Shown here: piece after piece, positions 27,451 to 40,848 of the stretch
Layout: each line of letters opens with the position of its first letter
Numbering within the stretch: the first letter of the stretch is position 1
Assembly: GCA_003241875.1 (NCBI GenBank)
Contig: QBLU01000011.1
Span: 1 to 64,000, forward strand
Reading direction: 5' to 3'
Length of the DNA: 64,000 bases
From: Alphaproteobacteria bacterium
GTDB lineage: Bacteria; Pseudomonadota; Alphaproteobacteria; Sphingomonadales; Sphingomonadaceae
Program-made: the position numbers and the translations under genes
The notes under the pieces: generated by a model
Told to the model about the DNA's origin: nothing
What the model saw: only the letters and a program-made list of their open reading frames with translations
Database searches by the model: none

Positions 27451-28680
27451 ATGACGACACCTCAAAAACCGCGCGGCACGCAGGACATGATGGGCGAGCA
27501 GGCGGCCCGCTTCGATCATGTCGTCGAAACCTTCAACCGGGTCCGCAAACTTTATGGCTTTGGCCGGGTCGAGGTGCCGGTGTTTGAATCGACTGCGGTG
27601 TTTGCACGTTCGCTCGGCGAGACGACCGATGTGGTGTCGAAGGAGATGTATTCGTTCGAGGATCGCGGCGGGGATTCGCTGACCCTGCGGCCCGAGTTCA
27701 CCGCCGGCATTGCCCGCGCCTATATCGAGAATGGCTGGCAGCAGCATGCCCCGATGAAGCTGGCGACCTGGGGGCCGCTGTTCCGGTACGAGCGCCCGCA
27801 AAAGGGCCGGTTCCGCCAGTTTCACCAGCTGGACGCCGAAGTGCTGGGCGCGGCCGAGCCGGCGGCCGATGTCGAGGTGATCGCGCTGGCGGCGCAATTG
27901 CTGGCCGAACTGGGGGTCGATGACCGCGTCGTGTTGCAGCTGAACACGCTCGGCGATGCCGAGACGCGGGCGGCGTGGCGCGACGGGCTGGTGGCGCATT
28001 TTTCGGCGCATCTCGATGTGCTCAGCCCCGAGAGCCGGGAGCGGCTGGCGAAGAACCCATTGCGGATTCTGGATTCCAAGGCGGAAGGCGACAAGGTGCT
28101 GGTCGCCGATGCGCCGCGCATCGATGCCTATATGACCGCCGAGGCAGGGGCGTTTTTCGAGGCGCTGCAAAAGGGCTTGCAGGCGTCGGGCGTGGATTTC
28201 GTGCGCGCCGAGGCGCTGGTGCGCGGGTTCGACTATTACAGGCATACGGCGTTCGAGTTTGTGACTGACGCCCTGGGCGCGCAGGGGACAGTGATCGGCG
28301 GCGGCCGCTATGACGGGCTGATCGGCGCCATGGGCGGGCCGGAGACGCCGGCGGTGGGCTGGGCCGGGGGGATAGAGCGGCTGGCGATGCTGGTGGCGGA
28401 GCCGTTGACAGGCAGCGTCGTCGCCGTGGTGTCGAACGGTCCGGAACAGGATGATCTCGCGCGTGATTGCCTGTTGAAGTTGCGCCGCGCCGGTATTGCG
28501 GCGGAAATGGCCTACCGCGGCAATGCCAAGCGACAAATCGAGGTGGCGAAGAAGCGCGGATCTAGCGCCATTGTCATCGTGCGTGGCGCCGATGCCGATC
28601 AGCCAGTTCACGTCCAGCAGCTCAGCGACGCGGCTGACCCGTCGCAGCTCCTCGCCGTGCTCGCCGGCGGCGCGGCGTGA
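27451..28680 (+). CDS. hisS: Histidyl-tRNA synthetase
   Basis: [49 protein letters not shown] and [10 protein letters not shown]. Confidence 0.95.
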   Translation: MTTPQKPRGTQDMMGEQAARFDHVVETFNRVRKLYGFGRVEVPVFESTAVFARSLGETTDVVSKEMYSFEDRGGDSLTLRPEFTAGIARAYIENGWQQHAPMKLATWGPLFRYERPQKGRFRQFHQLDAEVLGAAEPAADVEVIALAAQLLAELGVDDRVVLQLNTLGDAETRAAWRDGLVAHFSAHLDVLSPESRERLAKNPLRILDSKAEGDKVLVADAPRIDAYMTAEAGAFFEALQKGLQASGVDFVRAEALVRGFDYYRHTAFEFVTDALGAQGTVIGGGRYDGLIGAMGGPETPAVGWAGGIERLAMLVAEPLTGSVVAVVSNGPEQDDLARDCLLKLRRAGIAAEMAYRGNAKRQIEVAKKRGSSAIVIVRGADADQPVHVQQLSDAADPSQLLAVLAGGAA

Positions 28681-29741
28681 TCATCTCCCCCGAGCGCATT
28701 GCGCAGATCGAACGCCGGCATGCCGACCTCGCGGCGCAGATGGGCAACCCCGCGCTCGCTGCCGACAAGTTTGTCCAGTTGTCGAAGGACTATGCCGAGC
28801 TGACGCCGGTCGTCGAGGCGGCGGCGGCGCTGCGCTCGCTGCGCGAGGAGGCCGAGAGCCTGAAATCGATCGCTGCTGACGACGAGATGTACGACATGGC
28901 GCAGGAGGAGCTCGGCGCCATCGAGGAGCAGTTGCCCGCTGCCGAACGCGCGCTGGCGCTAAAGCTGCTGCCGCGCGATTCCGCCGATGCCAAGCCGGCG
29001 ATGCTCGAAATCCGCGCCGGCACCGGCGGCGACGAGGCGGCGCTGTTCGCCGGTGACCTTTTCCGCATGTACGAACGCTATGCGGCGACGCGCGGCTGGC
29101 GGATGGAGCCGATTTCGATGTCGCCGGGGGAAATGGGCGGCTTCAAGGAAGTCATCGCCAGCGTCACCGGCGACAGCGTCTTTGCCCGGCTGAAGTTCGA
29201 AAGCGGCGTCCATCGCGTCCAGCGCGTGCCGGCGACCGAGACGCAGGGTCGCATCCACACCAGCGCCGCAACGGTCGCCGTGCTGCCCGAAGCCGAGGAG
29301 GTCGACATCGACATCCAGGACAAGGATTTGCGCATCGACGTGTTCCGCTCGTCGGGGCCGGGCGGCCAGTCGGTCAACACCACCGACAGCGCGGTGCGCA
29401 TCACCCATTTGCCCTCGGGGCTGGTCGTGCAGCAGCAGGACGAAAAATCGCAGCACAAGAACAAGGCCAAGGCGATGAAGGTGCTGCGCTCGCGGTTGTA
29501 CGACCTCGAGCGCTCCAAGGTCGATTCGGCGCGGTCGGCGGACCGGAAGGCGATGGTCGGTTCGGGTGACCGTTCCGAACGCATCCGCACCTACAATTAT
29601 CCGCAAGGCCGCGTCACCGACCACCGCATCAACCTGACGCTGCACCGGCTGCCCGAAATCCTCGAAGGCCCGGGGCTGGAGGAACTGGTCGCGGCGCTGA
29701 TTTCCGAGGACGAAGCCGCGCGCCTGGCGGAACTCGGGTGA
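28677..29741 (+). CDS. prfA: Peptide chain release factor 1
   Basis: [26 protein letters not shown] (GGQ motif), [43 protein letters not shown]. Confidence 0.96.
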   Translation: MIISPERIAQIERRHADLAAQMGNPALAADKFVQLSKDYAELTPVVEAAAALRSLREEAESLKSIAADDEMYDMAQEELGAIEEQLPAAERALALKLLPRDSADAKPAMLEIRAGTGGDEAALFAGDLFRMYERYAATRGWRMEPISMSPGEMGGFKEVIASVTGDSVFARLKFESGVHRVQRVPATETQGRIHTSAATVAVLPEAEEVDIDIQDKDLRIDVFRSSGPGGQSVNTTDSAVRITHLPSGLVVQQQDEKSQHKNKAKAMKVLRSRLYDLERSKVDSARSADRKAMVGSGDRSERIRTYNYPQGRVTDHRINLTLHRLPEILEGPGLEELVAALISEDEAARLAELG

Positions 29742-30538
29742 ACGCCGCCGCCGCGCTGCTCGCCGCGTCCCGCCGTATCGACCGTTTCGACGCCGAGGTG
29801 CTGCTGGCGCATCTCGTCGGCACCGATCGCATGACCCTGCTGACCGGGCCGAGCCGCGACATCGACGAGGCTGGTTACGAGGCGCTGGTCGCACGGCGCG
29901 AAAAGGGCGAGCCCGTCGCCTATATCACCGGTCGCCGCGAATTCTGGTCGCTGGAGCTGACGGTGACGCCCGATGTGCTGATCCCGCGGCCCGACAGCGA
30001 GACGCTGATCGAGGCGGCGCAGCAGGTGCGCGGCGATCATGCGCCGGCGACGATACTGGACCTCGGCACCGGTTCGGGCGCTTTGCTGCTGGCGGCGCTG
30101 AGCGTCTGGCCGCGGGCGCGCGGACTGGGCGTCGACCGCAGTTTCGCGGCGCTGGTCGTTGCGGCCGCCAATGCGGCGCGGCTCGGGCTGTCGGACAGGG
30201 CCGTGTTCAGCGAAAGCGATTGGGGGCAGGCGGTCGACGGCCGTTTCGACCTGATCCTGAGCAACCCGCCCTATGTCGAAACCAGCGCCGAACTGGCGAC
30301 CGATGTGCGCGACCATGAACCGGCGGCGGCGCTGTTCGCCGGGCCGGATGGGCTCGACGCCTATCGTGTGCTCATCCCGCAGTTGCCGGACCTGCTCAAC
30401 CCGGGCGGCGCCGCAATCATCGAGATCGGCGCGACCCAGGCCGAGCCAGTGGCCGACCTGGCGCGGGCGGAGGGCTTCCGGATCCTGCTGCGCCGGGACC
30501 TGGCCGGGCATGACCGGTGTCTGGTCCTGACGCGATAG
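29738..30538 (+). CDS. prmC: Release factor glutamine methyltransferase
   Basis: [49 protein letters not shown] and LSNPPYVE. Confidence 0.95.
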   Translation: MNAAAALLAASRRIDRFDAEVLLAHLVGTDRMTLLTGPSRDIDEAGYEALVARREKGEPVAYITGRREFWSLELTVTPDVLIPRPDSETLIEAAQQVRGDHAPATILDLGTGSGALLLAALSVWPRARGLGVDRSFAALVVAAANAARLGLSDRAVFSESDWGQAVDGRFDLILSNPPYVETSAELATDVRDHEPAAALFAGPDGLDAYRVLIPQLPDLLNPGGAAIIEIGATQAEPVADLARAEGFRILLRRDLAGHDRCLVLTR

Positions 30539-30545
30539 CGCGCGA

Positions 30546-32216
30546 TTAGCCGTCGCGCCGCTCCAGCATCCGTCCCGACAGGACCGCCACTTGCGGCCGC
30601 CCGGCCACGAACCCCGTGAAGCTGACGCGTTCCGGGTTCCAGTCGTCGTCGCTAGGCCGCCAGACGTCGTCGCCGATCTCGAACAGTTGCTGGACACCGT
30701 CGGCATAGAGCTTGTCGCCGCGCGCGACGAGGGTGAAGCCGCCAATCCAGGGGTCGTCGCTCTGGTAATGGCCGGCGCGCTGGGCGAGGCGTTCGGGAGT
30801 GGCCGGCAGCGCCGCTGCCGCGCCGTTGCGGCCGAAGCGGCTGCTGCCCCAGTCGGCGGCGGTGACGGCACCGCCCGCCCGGGCGAACGCCAGTGGAAAT
30901 TCGCCGAAGCGTGCGTTCTCGACCGCGAAGATGTCGGGGGCGAGCATGCGCAGCGGCGTGCGGGTGCTGCCATCGACGAGCGTCAGCCCGGCCCCGGCCT
31001 CGACCGCGAAGCTGCCCCCGGGGCCGGCATAGCGCCCGGCGTAGTCGGCCGGCTTGGGGACGGCTGCCTCGGCCAGCGCGGTCGGCGTCGGCAGCGGTTT
31101 GCCCTCCTTGGCGGCACGCATGGCCTGGCAGGCGAACTGGGTGATCAGCCGTGGACGATAGCCGGATCCGCCCGACATCGGCGTGCTGGCATAGGCACCG
31201 ACTTCGGACGCCGCATCGCTGTGGAACGACGAGGCGAAGCTGACCATCCCGCCGGTGTGGTGCAGGAAATCATGGCCGTCGACAGGTCGGTGCATCAGCG
31301 CCAGGCCATAGGTCTCTGTCGGCACCGCCGGCACCTGGACGACCGGCTTGGCCAGCCACAACCGCGCGCTGGCGTCGCTGAACAACGGGCCGCCCTTGCC
31401 ATGGCCGACTCCGATCAGGAAACGCAGATAGCGACCCATGTCGGGCAACGTCGCCGCGACCGAGCCGGCGCCGAGCGAGGCATCGACCCAGGGCGCCGGC
31501 GCCAGCGTGTACGGCGGCAGCATCGGCCGGTCGGGACGCAGCGGACCATAGCTCGCCGGGTAGCGGCTGCGATCGCGAAAGGCGATGTTGCCGCGGCTGC
31601 CGGCCATGCCGAGCGGCTGCATGATGCGCGCCTCGATACTGCGCGCCAGCGGGCGGCCGTCGATGCGTTCGATGACGCTGCCGAGCAGGTCATAGCCGGT
31701 GTTGGAATAGCTCCAGTGGCTGCCGGCCTTGAAACCGGTCCACAGCTTGTAGCCAGCAGGCCCGAAGGGTGGCGCGAAATCCGGAAGTCCCGTCGTGTGA
31801 TCGAGCAGGCCGCGGATGGTGAAGGGTTCATCGGGCAGCGGCGCCTCGGGCAGTACGGTGCGGATATCGGCCTCAAGATCGAGCTTGCCGGCCTCCGCCA
31901 GTTGCAACAGGCAGATGGCAACGAATGATTTGCTGATCGATCCGATCTGCCACAGGTCGTCGGCGCTGAGCGGCCGGCGGCGTTCATAGTCGCGGGTACC
32001 CGACTGGATCAGCGCCGTCAGCGGGCCATCGACGACGACGAGGCCGAGCGCCGGCAGGCCGAAATGGCGGCGGTGGTCCTCCACATAGGCGGCGATGGCG
32101 GCGAGTGCCTGCTGCTGGGCGGGACTGGCGCCGGGTGCGCTGACCGCGGCGCGGGCGAGGCCCGGTACGGCAGCGGCGGCCGAGCCGGCAAGGAAGTAAC
32201 GGCGATTGATCGACAT
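30546..32216 (-). CDS. Serine hydrolase (beta-lactamase/PBP class C-like)
   Basis: LWQIGSISKSFVAICLLQL (SxxK), YSNTGYDLLGSVIE (YxN), HHTGGMV. Confidence 0.88.
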   Translation of the reverse strand: MSINRRYFLAGSAAAAVPGLARAAVSAPGASPAQQQALAAIAAYVEDHRRHFGLPALGLVVVDGPLTALIQSGTRDYERRRPLSADDLWQIGSISKSFVAICLLQLAEAGKLDLEADIRTVLPEAPLPDEPFTIRGLLDHTTGLPDFAPPFGPAGYKLWTGFKAGSHWSYSNTGYDLLGSVIERIDGRPLARSIEARIMQPLGMAGSRGNIAFRDRSRYPASYGPLRPDRPMLPPYTLAPAPWVDASLGAGSVAATLPDMGRYLRFLIGVGHGKGGPLFSDASARLWLAKPVVQVPAVPTETYGLALMHRPVDGHDFLHHTGGMVSFASSFHSDAASEVGAYASTPMSGGSGYRPRLITQFACQAMRAAKEGKPLPTPTALAEAAVPKPADYAGRYAGPGGSFAVEAGAGLTLVDGSTRTPLRMLAPDIFAVENARFGEFPLAFARAGGAVTAADWGSSRFGRNGAAAALPATPERLAQRAGHYQSDDPWIGGFTLVARGDKLYADGVQQLFEIGDDVWRPSDDDWNPERVSFTGFVAGRPQVAVLSGRMLERRDG

Positions 32217-32274
32217 GGCAGGCCCCCCGGAAAGATGCCGACTGTGGCCTGCTCGTCGCGCCTGTCAACGCACC

Positions 32275-33330
<1,056 letters not shown>

Positions 33331-33373
33331 TCACATGCGCGTAAACAGCCGGCAAAGAGCAGGGCGAACCAGC

Positions 33374-34705
33374 ATGACACGCAAGTATTTCGGCACTGAC
33401 GGCATCCGCGGCCTGACCAACGCCAGCCCGATGACGGCGGCGATCGCCATGAAGGTGGGGCAGGCGGCGGGCACGAAGTTCCTGCGCGGCAAGCACAAGC
33501 ACCAGGTTGTCATCGCCAAGGACACCCGCCTGTCGGGCTACATGATGGAGTCGGCGCTGACCGCGGGCTTCACGTCGGTCGGCATGGACGTCATCCAAGC
33601 CGGGCCGATCCCGACGCCGGCGGTGGCGATGCTGACGCGGTCGCTGCGCGCCGACCTGGGGGTGATGATCTCCGCCAGCCACAATGCCTATCAAGATAAT
33701 GGCATCAAGCTGTTCGGCCCCGATGGCTACAAGCTGTCCGATGCCGACGAGGCCGAAATCGAGGCGATGATCGATTCGGAGGTGGCGCTGGCCGAGCCGC
33801 AATTGATCGGGCGGGCGCGCCGGATCGAGGATGCGCGGGGCCGCTACATTCACTTTGCCAAGGCGACGTTCCCCGACGACCTGCGGCTCGACGGGGTCAA
33901 GGTCGTCATCGATTGCGCCCATGGTGCGGCCTACGGCTGTGCCCCACAGGCATTGTGGGAGCTCGGCGCCGACGTCGATGCCATCGGGGTCACGCCCAAC
34001 GGCTTCAACATCAACGACAATTTCGGGTCGACTCATCCCAAGGCGCTGCAGATGCGCGTGCTCGAGACGGGTGCCGACATCGGCATTGCACTCGATGGCG
34101 ATGCCGACCGGCTGATCGTCGTCGATGAAAAGGGCCAGGTCGTCGATGGCGACCAGATCATGGCGCTGATCACCGGTCGCGCACAGGAGACCGAGACGCT
34201 GAAGGGCGGCGGGCTGGTGGCGACGGTGATGTCGAACCTGGGGCTGGAACGCTGGCTGGCAGGGCGCGGCCTGGGGCTGCACCGCGCCGGCGTCGGCGAC
34301 CGCTATGTGTTGGAGGCGATGCGCGCCGGCGGCTACAACATCGGCGGCGAGCAATCGGGTCATCTGATCCTGGCCGACCATTCCACGACCGGCGACGGCC
34401 TGGTGGCGGCGCTGCAGGTGCTGGCGGCGCTGGTGGCGAGCGGCAAGCCGGCGAGCGAGGTGCTCCACATCTTCGATCCCGTGCCGCAACTGCTGAAAAG
34501 CGTGCGCTTCACCGGGAAACCGCTTGACGACGACAAGGTCAAGGCGCTGATCGCCAGCAGCGAGGCCAGGCTCAACGGCCACGGCCGGCTGCTGATCCGC
34601 AAATCGGGGACGGAGCCGGTGATCCGCGTGATGGCGGAAGGCGATGACAAGGCGATGGTCAAGGCCATCGTCGAGGAGATCTGTGCGGCGGTGGTAGCGG
34701 CGTGA
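33374..34705 (+). CDS. glmM: Phosphoglucosamine mutase
   Basis: [53 protein letters not shown] and [17 protein letters not shown]. Confidence 0.96.
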   Translation: MTRKYFGTDGIRGLTNASPMTAAIAMKVGQAAGTKFLRGKHKHQVVIAKDTRLSGYMMESALTAGFTSVGMDVIQAGPIPTPAVAMLTRSLRADLGVMISASHNAYQDNGIKLFGPDGYKLSDADEAEIEAMIDSEVALAEPQLIGRARRIEDARGRYIHFAKATFPDDLRLDGVKVVIDCAHGAAYGCAPQALWELGADVDAIGVTPNGFNINDNFGSTHPKALQMRVLETGADIGIALDGDADRLIVVDEKGQVVDGDQIMALITGRAQETETLKGGGLVATVMSNLGLERWLAGRGLGLHRAGVGDRYVLEAMRAGGYNIGGEQSGHLILADHSTTGDGLVAALQVLAALVASGKPASEVLHIFDPVPQLLKSVRFTGKPLDDDKVKALIASSEARLNGHGRLLIRKSGTEPVIRVMAEGDDKAMVKAIVEEICAAVVAA

Positions 34706-35493
34706 GCGAACGGCCGGCACGTATCCTCGTCATTGCCGGGTCAGACAGCGGCGGTGGCGCCGGCATCCAGGCCGATATCAAGACGATCACCTGTCTTGGC
34801 GGCTATGCGATGACGGCGGTGACGGCGGTCACGGTGCAGAATACCCTCGGCGTGACGGGCATCCACGCCATTCCGGCCGAGATCGTCGCGGCGCAGATGC
34901 GCGCCTGCATCGATGATATCGGCGTCGATGCGGTGAAGATCGGCATGATCGGCGCGGCCGAGACGGTGGTTGCTGTGGCGGAGGTGCTCGCCGGGCTGCG
35001 CCTGCCGATCGTGGTCGATCCGGTGATGATGGCCAAGGGCGGTGCCAGCCTGCTCGACGACGATGCCGCGCTGGCGCTGATCGAGCGCTTGCTCCCGCTG
35101 GCCAGCGTGGTGACGCCGAATACGCCGGAACTGGTGGCGCTGTCGGGCACCGAGGTCGAGGACGAGGCCGGTGCATTGCTGGCGGCGCAGGAGCTGCTGT
35201 TGCAGGGGCCGGGCGCCGTACTCGCCAAGGGCGGGCATCTGCCGGGTGACCGGCTGACCGACTGGCTGGTGACGCGCGGCGGCCATATCGCCTTTACCGC
35301 GCAGCGCATTGAGACGCGCCACACCCATGGCACCGGCTGCACGCTTGCGTCGGCGCTGGCTTGCGGGCTGGGGCAGGGGCTGACGCTGGAGGCTGCCGTC
35401 GTGCAGGCGCGGGCCTTTGTGGCGCAGGGCATTGACCGGGCGCCGGGCTTTGGCGGCGGCCATGGTCCGCTGGGGTTCTATCCGCTGCCGTGA
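34702..35493 (+). CDS. thiD: Hydroxymethylpyrimidine/phosphomethylpyrimidine kinase
   Basis: [55 protein letters not shown] and [15 protein letters not shown]. Confidence 0.95.
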   Translation: MSERPARILVIAGSDSGGGAGIQADIKTITCLGGYAMTAVTAVTVQNTLGVTGIHAIPAEIVAAQMRACIDDIGVDAVKIGMIGAAETVVAVAEVLAGLRLPIVVDPVMMAKGGASLLDDDAALALIERLLPLASVVTPNTPELVALSGTEVEDEAGALLAAQELLLQGPGAVLAKGGHLPGDRLTDWLVTRGGHIAFTAQRIETRHTHGTGCTLASALACGLGQGLTLEAAVVQARAFVAQGIDRAPGFGGGHGPLGFYPLP

Positions 35494-36180
35494 CCACCAG
35501 GGGCCCCAAGACAGCGAAACACCCCAAAGCCCGCGGCGCTGCGTCCGTCGCCGGAGCGCGGATTTCCTTCGCGCATGAAATCCGTATCGGTGGCCGCGTG
35601 GCAGGTGTCGACGAGGCCGGCCGGGGGCCCTGGGCCGGGCCGGTGGTTGCCGCAGCGGTCGTGCTCGACCCCGATTGCTATCCCGACGGCCTCAACGACT
35701 CCAAGCAATTGACCGCCGAGCGTCGCGCCGCGCTGCGCCTGATGCTGCAGGATTGCGCCGAGATCGGCGTCGGCATGGCGTCGGTGGCTGAAATCGACAG
35801 CCTCAACATCCATTGGGCAACGATGCTGGCGATGGAGCGCGCCGTCGCCGCCCTGCCACGCCCGTGCGGTCATGTGCTCGTCGACGGCAACCTGTTGCCG
35901 CGCTGGTCGCAGCCCGCCACCGCGCTGGTCGGCGGCGACGCGCTGTGCCTGTCGATTGCCGCCGCCTCGATCATCGCCAAGACGGTGCGCGACGCGATCA
36001 TGGAAGACCTGTGCAACGTCCACCCCGGCTATGCCTGGCGCAGCAACAAGGGTTATGGCACGCCGGAACATGCCGCCGGCCTGAGGGCGCAGGGGCCGAC
36101 GCCGCATCACCGCCAGAGCTTTGCCCCGGTGCGCGAATGGCAGACCCTGGAGCCGCGGCGGTTCCGGAAATCCGGCGACT

Positions 36181-36182
<2 letters not shown>
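35490..36182 (+). CDS. rnhB: Ribonuclease HII
   Basis: VAGVDEAGRGPWAGPVVAAAVVL, LNDSKQLTAERR, AAASIIAKTVRD and GYAWRSNKGYGTPEH. Confidence 0.95.
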
Positions 36183-37448
<1,266 letters not shown>

Positions 37449-37470
37449 CCTGCGACAAACATCCCGAAGA

Positions 37471-37489
37471 ACGGGCTTTCTTTGCCCGT
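37471..37489 (+). terminator. Possible weak terminator hairpin after ccrM
   Basis: ACGGGC-TTTCTTT-GCCCGT stem-loop in the ccrM to M13 peptidase gap; no strong U-tract. Confidence 0.3.
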
Positions 37490-37535
37490 GTTGAATAGCT
37501 AACTCGGCGCATCGTTCGATCCACCGGGAGTTTGC

Positions 37536-39578
37536 ATGTCACGTTCGATGTTGCTGCGCGCGTCCGCGCTGGCGTTGCTGGCGCTGTCCGCGCCGACCTT
37601 TGCCGCCGATGGCACCAAGCCTGAGATCGGCAGCTTTGGTTTCGACGTTGACGGCATGGACCGCAGCGTGAAGCCCGGTGACGATTTCGTCGCCTATACG
37701 GCTGGGAACTATCTTAAGACGCTGGAGATCCCGGCCGACAAGACCAGCTATGGCATGTTCACGAAGCTGCGCGACCTTAGCCAGGAACGTACCCGCACGA
37801 TCATCGAGAAGGCTGCTGCTTCGGGCGGCGCTCCGGGCAGCGAGGCCCAGAAGGTCGGCGATTTCTACGCCAGTTTCATGGACGAGGCGGCGATCGAGGC
37901 CAAGGGCATCGCGCCGATCAAGCCCGAGCTCGCCGCCATCGCGGCGATCGCCGACAAGACACAGCTGGCAGCCACCTTCGGCCGTTTCAGCCGTATCGGC
38001 GTGCCTTCGCCGATCGGCGTCGGCGTGACGCCCGATCGCAAGAACCCCGACCAGTACCAGGTCGCCGCCGGCCAGGGCGGGCTGGGCCTGCCCGATCGCG
38101 ACTATTATCTCGACATGGCCAATCCCAAGTTCGCCGAGGCGCGGACCAAGTACCAGGCCTATATCGCGACCGCGCTGCGCCTTGCCGGTTTCGACAATGT
38201 CGAGGCGCGGGCCAAGGGTATCTTTGATCTCGAAACCAAGATTGCCGGCACGCACTGGACCCGGGTCGAGCGGCGCCAGGCGGAAAAGACCTATAATCCC
38301 GTCGCCCGCCCCGAGCTGGGCAAGGCCTATCAGGGCATCGACTGGTCGGCACTGCTGGGGGCTGCCGGTCTCGATGGACAGTCGGTGATCAACATGTCGA
38401 CGCCGAGCGCGCTGCAGGGCACCGGCAAGCTGGTGCAGAGCGAACCTCTGGCGGTGTGGAAGGACTATCTGGCGTTCCAGCTGATCCGCGATTCCGCGCC
38501 GTTCCTGCCCAAGGCCTTTGTCGATGCCGACTTCGACCTTTATGCAAAAACCCTTGGCGGCCAGCCTGAACAGCAGCCGCGCTGGAAGCGGGGCACCGAC
38601 CGCACCACCGAAGTTCTCGGCGAGGCCCTGGGCAAGCTGTATGTCGCCGAATATTTTCCGCCGGACGCCAAGGCCAAGGCCGACGAGCTGGTGAAGAACA
38701 TCATCGCCGCCATGGACACGCGGCTGGCCAATCTGGCGTGGATGGATCCGGCGACGCGGCAGGCGGCACGCGCCAAGCTGGCGGCGTTCACGCCCAAGAT
38801 CGGCTATCCGGACAAATGGCGCGATTATTCGGCGCTGGAGATCCGCCGCGACGACCTGCTGGGCAATGTCGCGCGCGCGGTCGAGTTCGAATATGCGCGC
38901 CAGGTCGCCAAGCTCGGCAAGCCGGTGGACCGCAGCGAATGGTTCATGACGCCGATGACAGTGAACGCCTATGCCAACCCGGTATGGAACGAGATCGTGT
39001 TCCCTGCCGCTATCCTGCAGGCGCCGTTCTTCGATGCAAAGGCCGATCCGGCGGTCAACTATGGCGGCATCGGCGCGGTCATCGGGCACGAGATCACCCA
39101 TCATTTCGACGATCAGGGCCGCAAGTACGACAAGAACGGCAAGCTGGCGGACTGGTGGACGCCGCAGGATGTCGAGCGGTTCAAGGCGATGACCGACAAG
39201 GTCGTGGCGCAGTACGGCGCCTATGAGCCGCTGCCGGGCAAGAAGATCAACGGCGAGCTGACGCTGGGCGAGAACATGGCTGATCTAGCCGGCATCAACA
39301 TCGCCCATGATGCCTGGAAGCTGTCGCTGAAGGGCACGCCGGCCCGCACCATCGACGGCTGGACGGGGGAACAACGCTTCTTCCTCGGCTTTTCACAGGT
39401 CTGGCGGCAGAAATATCGAGACGCCATCCTGCTGCAGCAGCTGGTTACCGATCCGCATTCGCCGGGTAGTTTCCGCCCCTATGTCGTGCGCAATATCGAC
39501 GGCTGGTACACGGCATTCGATGTGAAGCCGGGGGAGAAATTCTACCTTGCTCCTGCCGATCGGCTGAAGGTCTGGTAA
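37536..39578 (+). CDS. M13 family metallopeptidase (neprilysin/PepO-like), secreted
   Basis: Signal peptide; VIGHEITHHFDDQGRKYDKNGKLADWW (HExxH), GENMADLAGI, FFLGFSQVWRQKYRD. Confidence 0.95.
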   Translation: MSRSMLLRASALALLALSAPTFAADGTKPEIGSFGFDVDGMDRSVKPGDDFVAYTAGNYLKTLEIPADKTSYGMFTKLRDLSQERTRTIIEKAAASGGAPGSEAQKVGDFYASFMDEAAIEAKGIAPIKPELAAIAAIADKTQLAATFGRFSRIGVPSPIGVGVTPDRKNPDQYQVAAGQGGLGLPDRDYYLDMANPKFAEARTKYQAYIATALRLAGFDNVEARAKGIFDLETKIAGTHWTRVERRQAEKTYNPVARPELGKAYQGIDWSALLGAAGLDGQSVINMSTPSALQGTGKLVQSEPLAVWKDYLAFQLIRDSAPFLPKAFVDADFDLYAKTLGGQPEQQPRWKRGTDRTTEVLGEALGKLYVAEYFPPDAKAKADELVKNIIAAMDTRLANLAWMDPATRQAARAKLAAFTPKIGYPDKWRDYSALEIRRDDLLGNVARAVEFEYARQVAKLGKPVDRSEWFMTPMTVNAYANPVWNEIVFPAAILQAPFFDAKADPAVNYGGIGAVIGHEITHHFDDQGRKYDKNGKLADWWTPQDVERFKAMTDKVVAQYGAYEPLPGKKINGELTLGENMADLAGINIAHDAWKLSLKGTPARTIDGWTGEQRFFLGFSQVWRQKYRDAILLQQLVTDPHSPGSFRPYVVRNIDGWYTAFDVKPGEKFYLAPADRLKVW

Positions 39579-39649
39579 CGACCTGGTATCGGCCGCTGCC
39601 GGCCTCGCACGGGCTGCCGCTCGCCGGCGGCCCGCTGCGGTTCGGCTCG

Positions 39650-40549
39650 GTGGAACTGCTGTCACGGCAGCAGCCGCCGCGCGTGGTGGCGGCCGACACG
39701 CTGCCCGATGATGTATTGGGCCCACTGACCCGGCCGCGCGCGCCGCTGGCCGGCCTGCCGGGTGATCGCACGGCGGTGATGGGCATATTGAATGTCACGC
39801 CCGACAGCTTTTCCGATGGCGGGCGCCATGCTGCGCCCGAGGTGGCGATCGCGGCGGCGCGGGCGATGGCGGCGGCGGGTGCCGACATCATTGACATCGG
39901 GGCGGAATCGACGCGGCCGCGGGCAGCGCCGGTCGACCTTGCCACCGAACGCGCCCGCCTGGGCGCGGTGGTGCCCGGGCTGGCGGGGCTGAACTGGAGC
40001 ATCGATACCCGCAAGGCTGCCGTGATGGCCGATGCAATCGACGCCGGGGCGGCGCTGGTCAACGATGTGTCGGCGCTGGGGCATGATGCCGACGCACTCG
40101 CGCTGGTCGCGTCGCGAGGCTGCCCGGTGGTGCTGATGCATGCCCAGGGGGAGCCCGCGACGATGCAGGACGCCCCGCGCTATGCCGATGCGCTGCTCGA
40201 CGTCTACGACTGGCTGGCAGCGCGGATCGACGCCTGCGTGGCGGCGGGCATCGCGCGGGATCGCATCATCGCCGATCCGGGTATCGGTTTCGGCAAGGAC
40301 CTGTCGCATAACCTGGCGCTGCTGCGGGGGCTGACGCTGTTCCACGGGCTGGGCGTGCCGCTGCTGCTGGGGGCGAGCCGCAAACAGTTGATCGCCCGCA
40401 TTGCGGGGGATGTCGCGCCGGATGATCGCCTGCCGGGCAGCCTCGCGCTGGCGCTGCATGCCGCCGCCTGCGGTGTCCAGGTGGTGCGTGTCCATGATGT
40501 CGCGGAGACGGTGCAGGCCCTTGCGATCTGGCGTGCGGCGCAGGGTTGA
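39650..40549 (+). CDS. folP: Dihydropteroate synthase
   Basis: VMGILNVTPDSFSDGGRH, IDIGAESTRPRA, DPGIGFGKDLSHNLALLRGL, LGASRKQLIARI. The true start may lie upstream. Confidence 0.93.
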   Translation: MELLSRQQPPRVVAADTLPDDVLGPLTRPRAPLAGLPGDRTAVMGILNVTPDSFSDGGRHAAPEVAIAAARAMAAAGADIIDIGAESTRPRAAPVDLATERARLGAVVPGLAGLNWSIDTRKAAVMADAIDAGAALVNDVSALGHDADALALVASRGCPVVLMHAQGEPATMQDAPRYADALLDVYDWLAARIDACVAAGIARDRIIADPGIGFGKDLSHNLALLRGLTLFHGLGVPLLLGASRKQLIARIAGDVAPDDRLPGSLALALHAAACGVQVVRVHDVAETVQALAIWRAAQG

Positions 40550-40649
40550 GGTGCAGCCTCCCGTAAGCGTCAGCTTGTGCAATGCAGCGTGACATCTTCA
40601 CAGCGGTGTTGCATCTGCTATTGGGCAAAGGCGCGAGGGGCGCGTATCA

Positions 40650-40817
40650 ATGACAACGGGAATGACCATGGCGAACGACGGCAACGAGCCGGCAAACGGC
40701 ACGACACCGGGCACCAACCACCGCCAGACCTATGACTCGTTCATGACGGTCACGAAATGGGCTGTCATCCTGATTGCGATCGCGCTGATCCTGCTGGCCG
40801 TGTTCCTGGTCCGTTGA
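40650..40817 (+). CDS. aa3-type cytochrome c oxidase subunit IV-like short protein (55 aa), not in supplied ORF track
   Basis: Translates MTTGMTMANDGNEPANGTTPGTNHRQTYDSFMTVTKWAVILIAIALILLAVFLVR*; single C-terminal TM helix with YDSFMTVTKW-like motif. Confidence 0.6.
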   Translation: MTTGMTMANDGNEPANGTTPGTNHRQTYDSFMTVTKWAVILIAIALILLAVFLVR

Positions 40818-40848
40818 TCGCCACGCACATGACGAAAAGGGCTGGGGA

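Noticed and set aside
25856-27454. 532 aa plus-strand ORF
   Set aside because: Antisense to the M61 peptidase; mirror-frame artefact.
30591-31928. 445 aa plus-strand ORF
   Set aside because: Antisense to the serine hydrolase gene; mirror-frame artefact.
37539-39104. 521 aa minus-strand ORF
   Set aside because: Antisense to the M13 peptidase; mirror-frame artefact.
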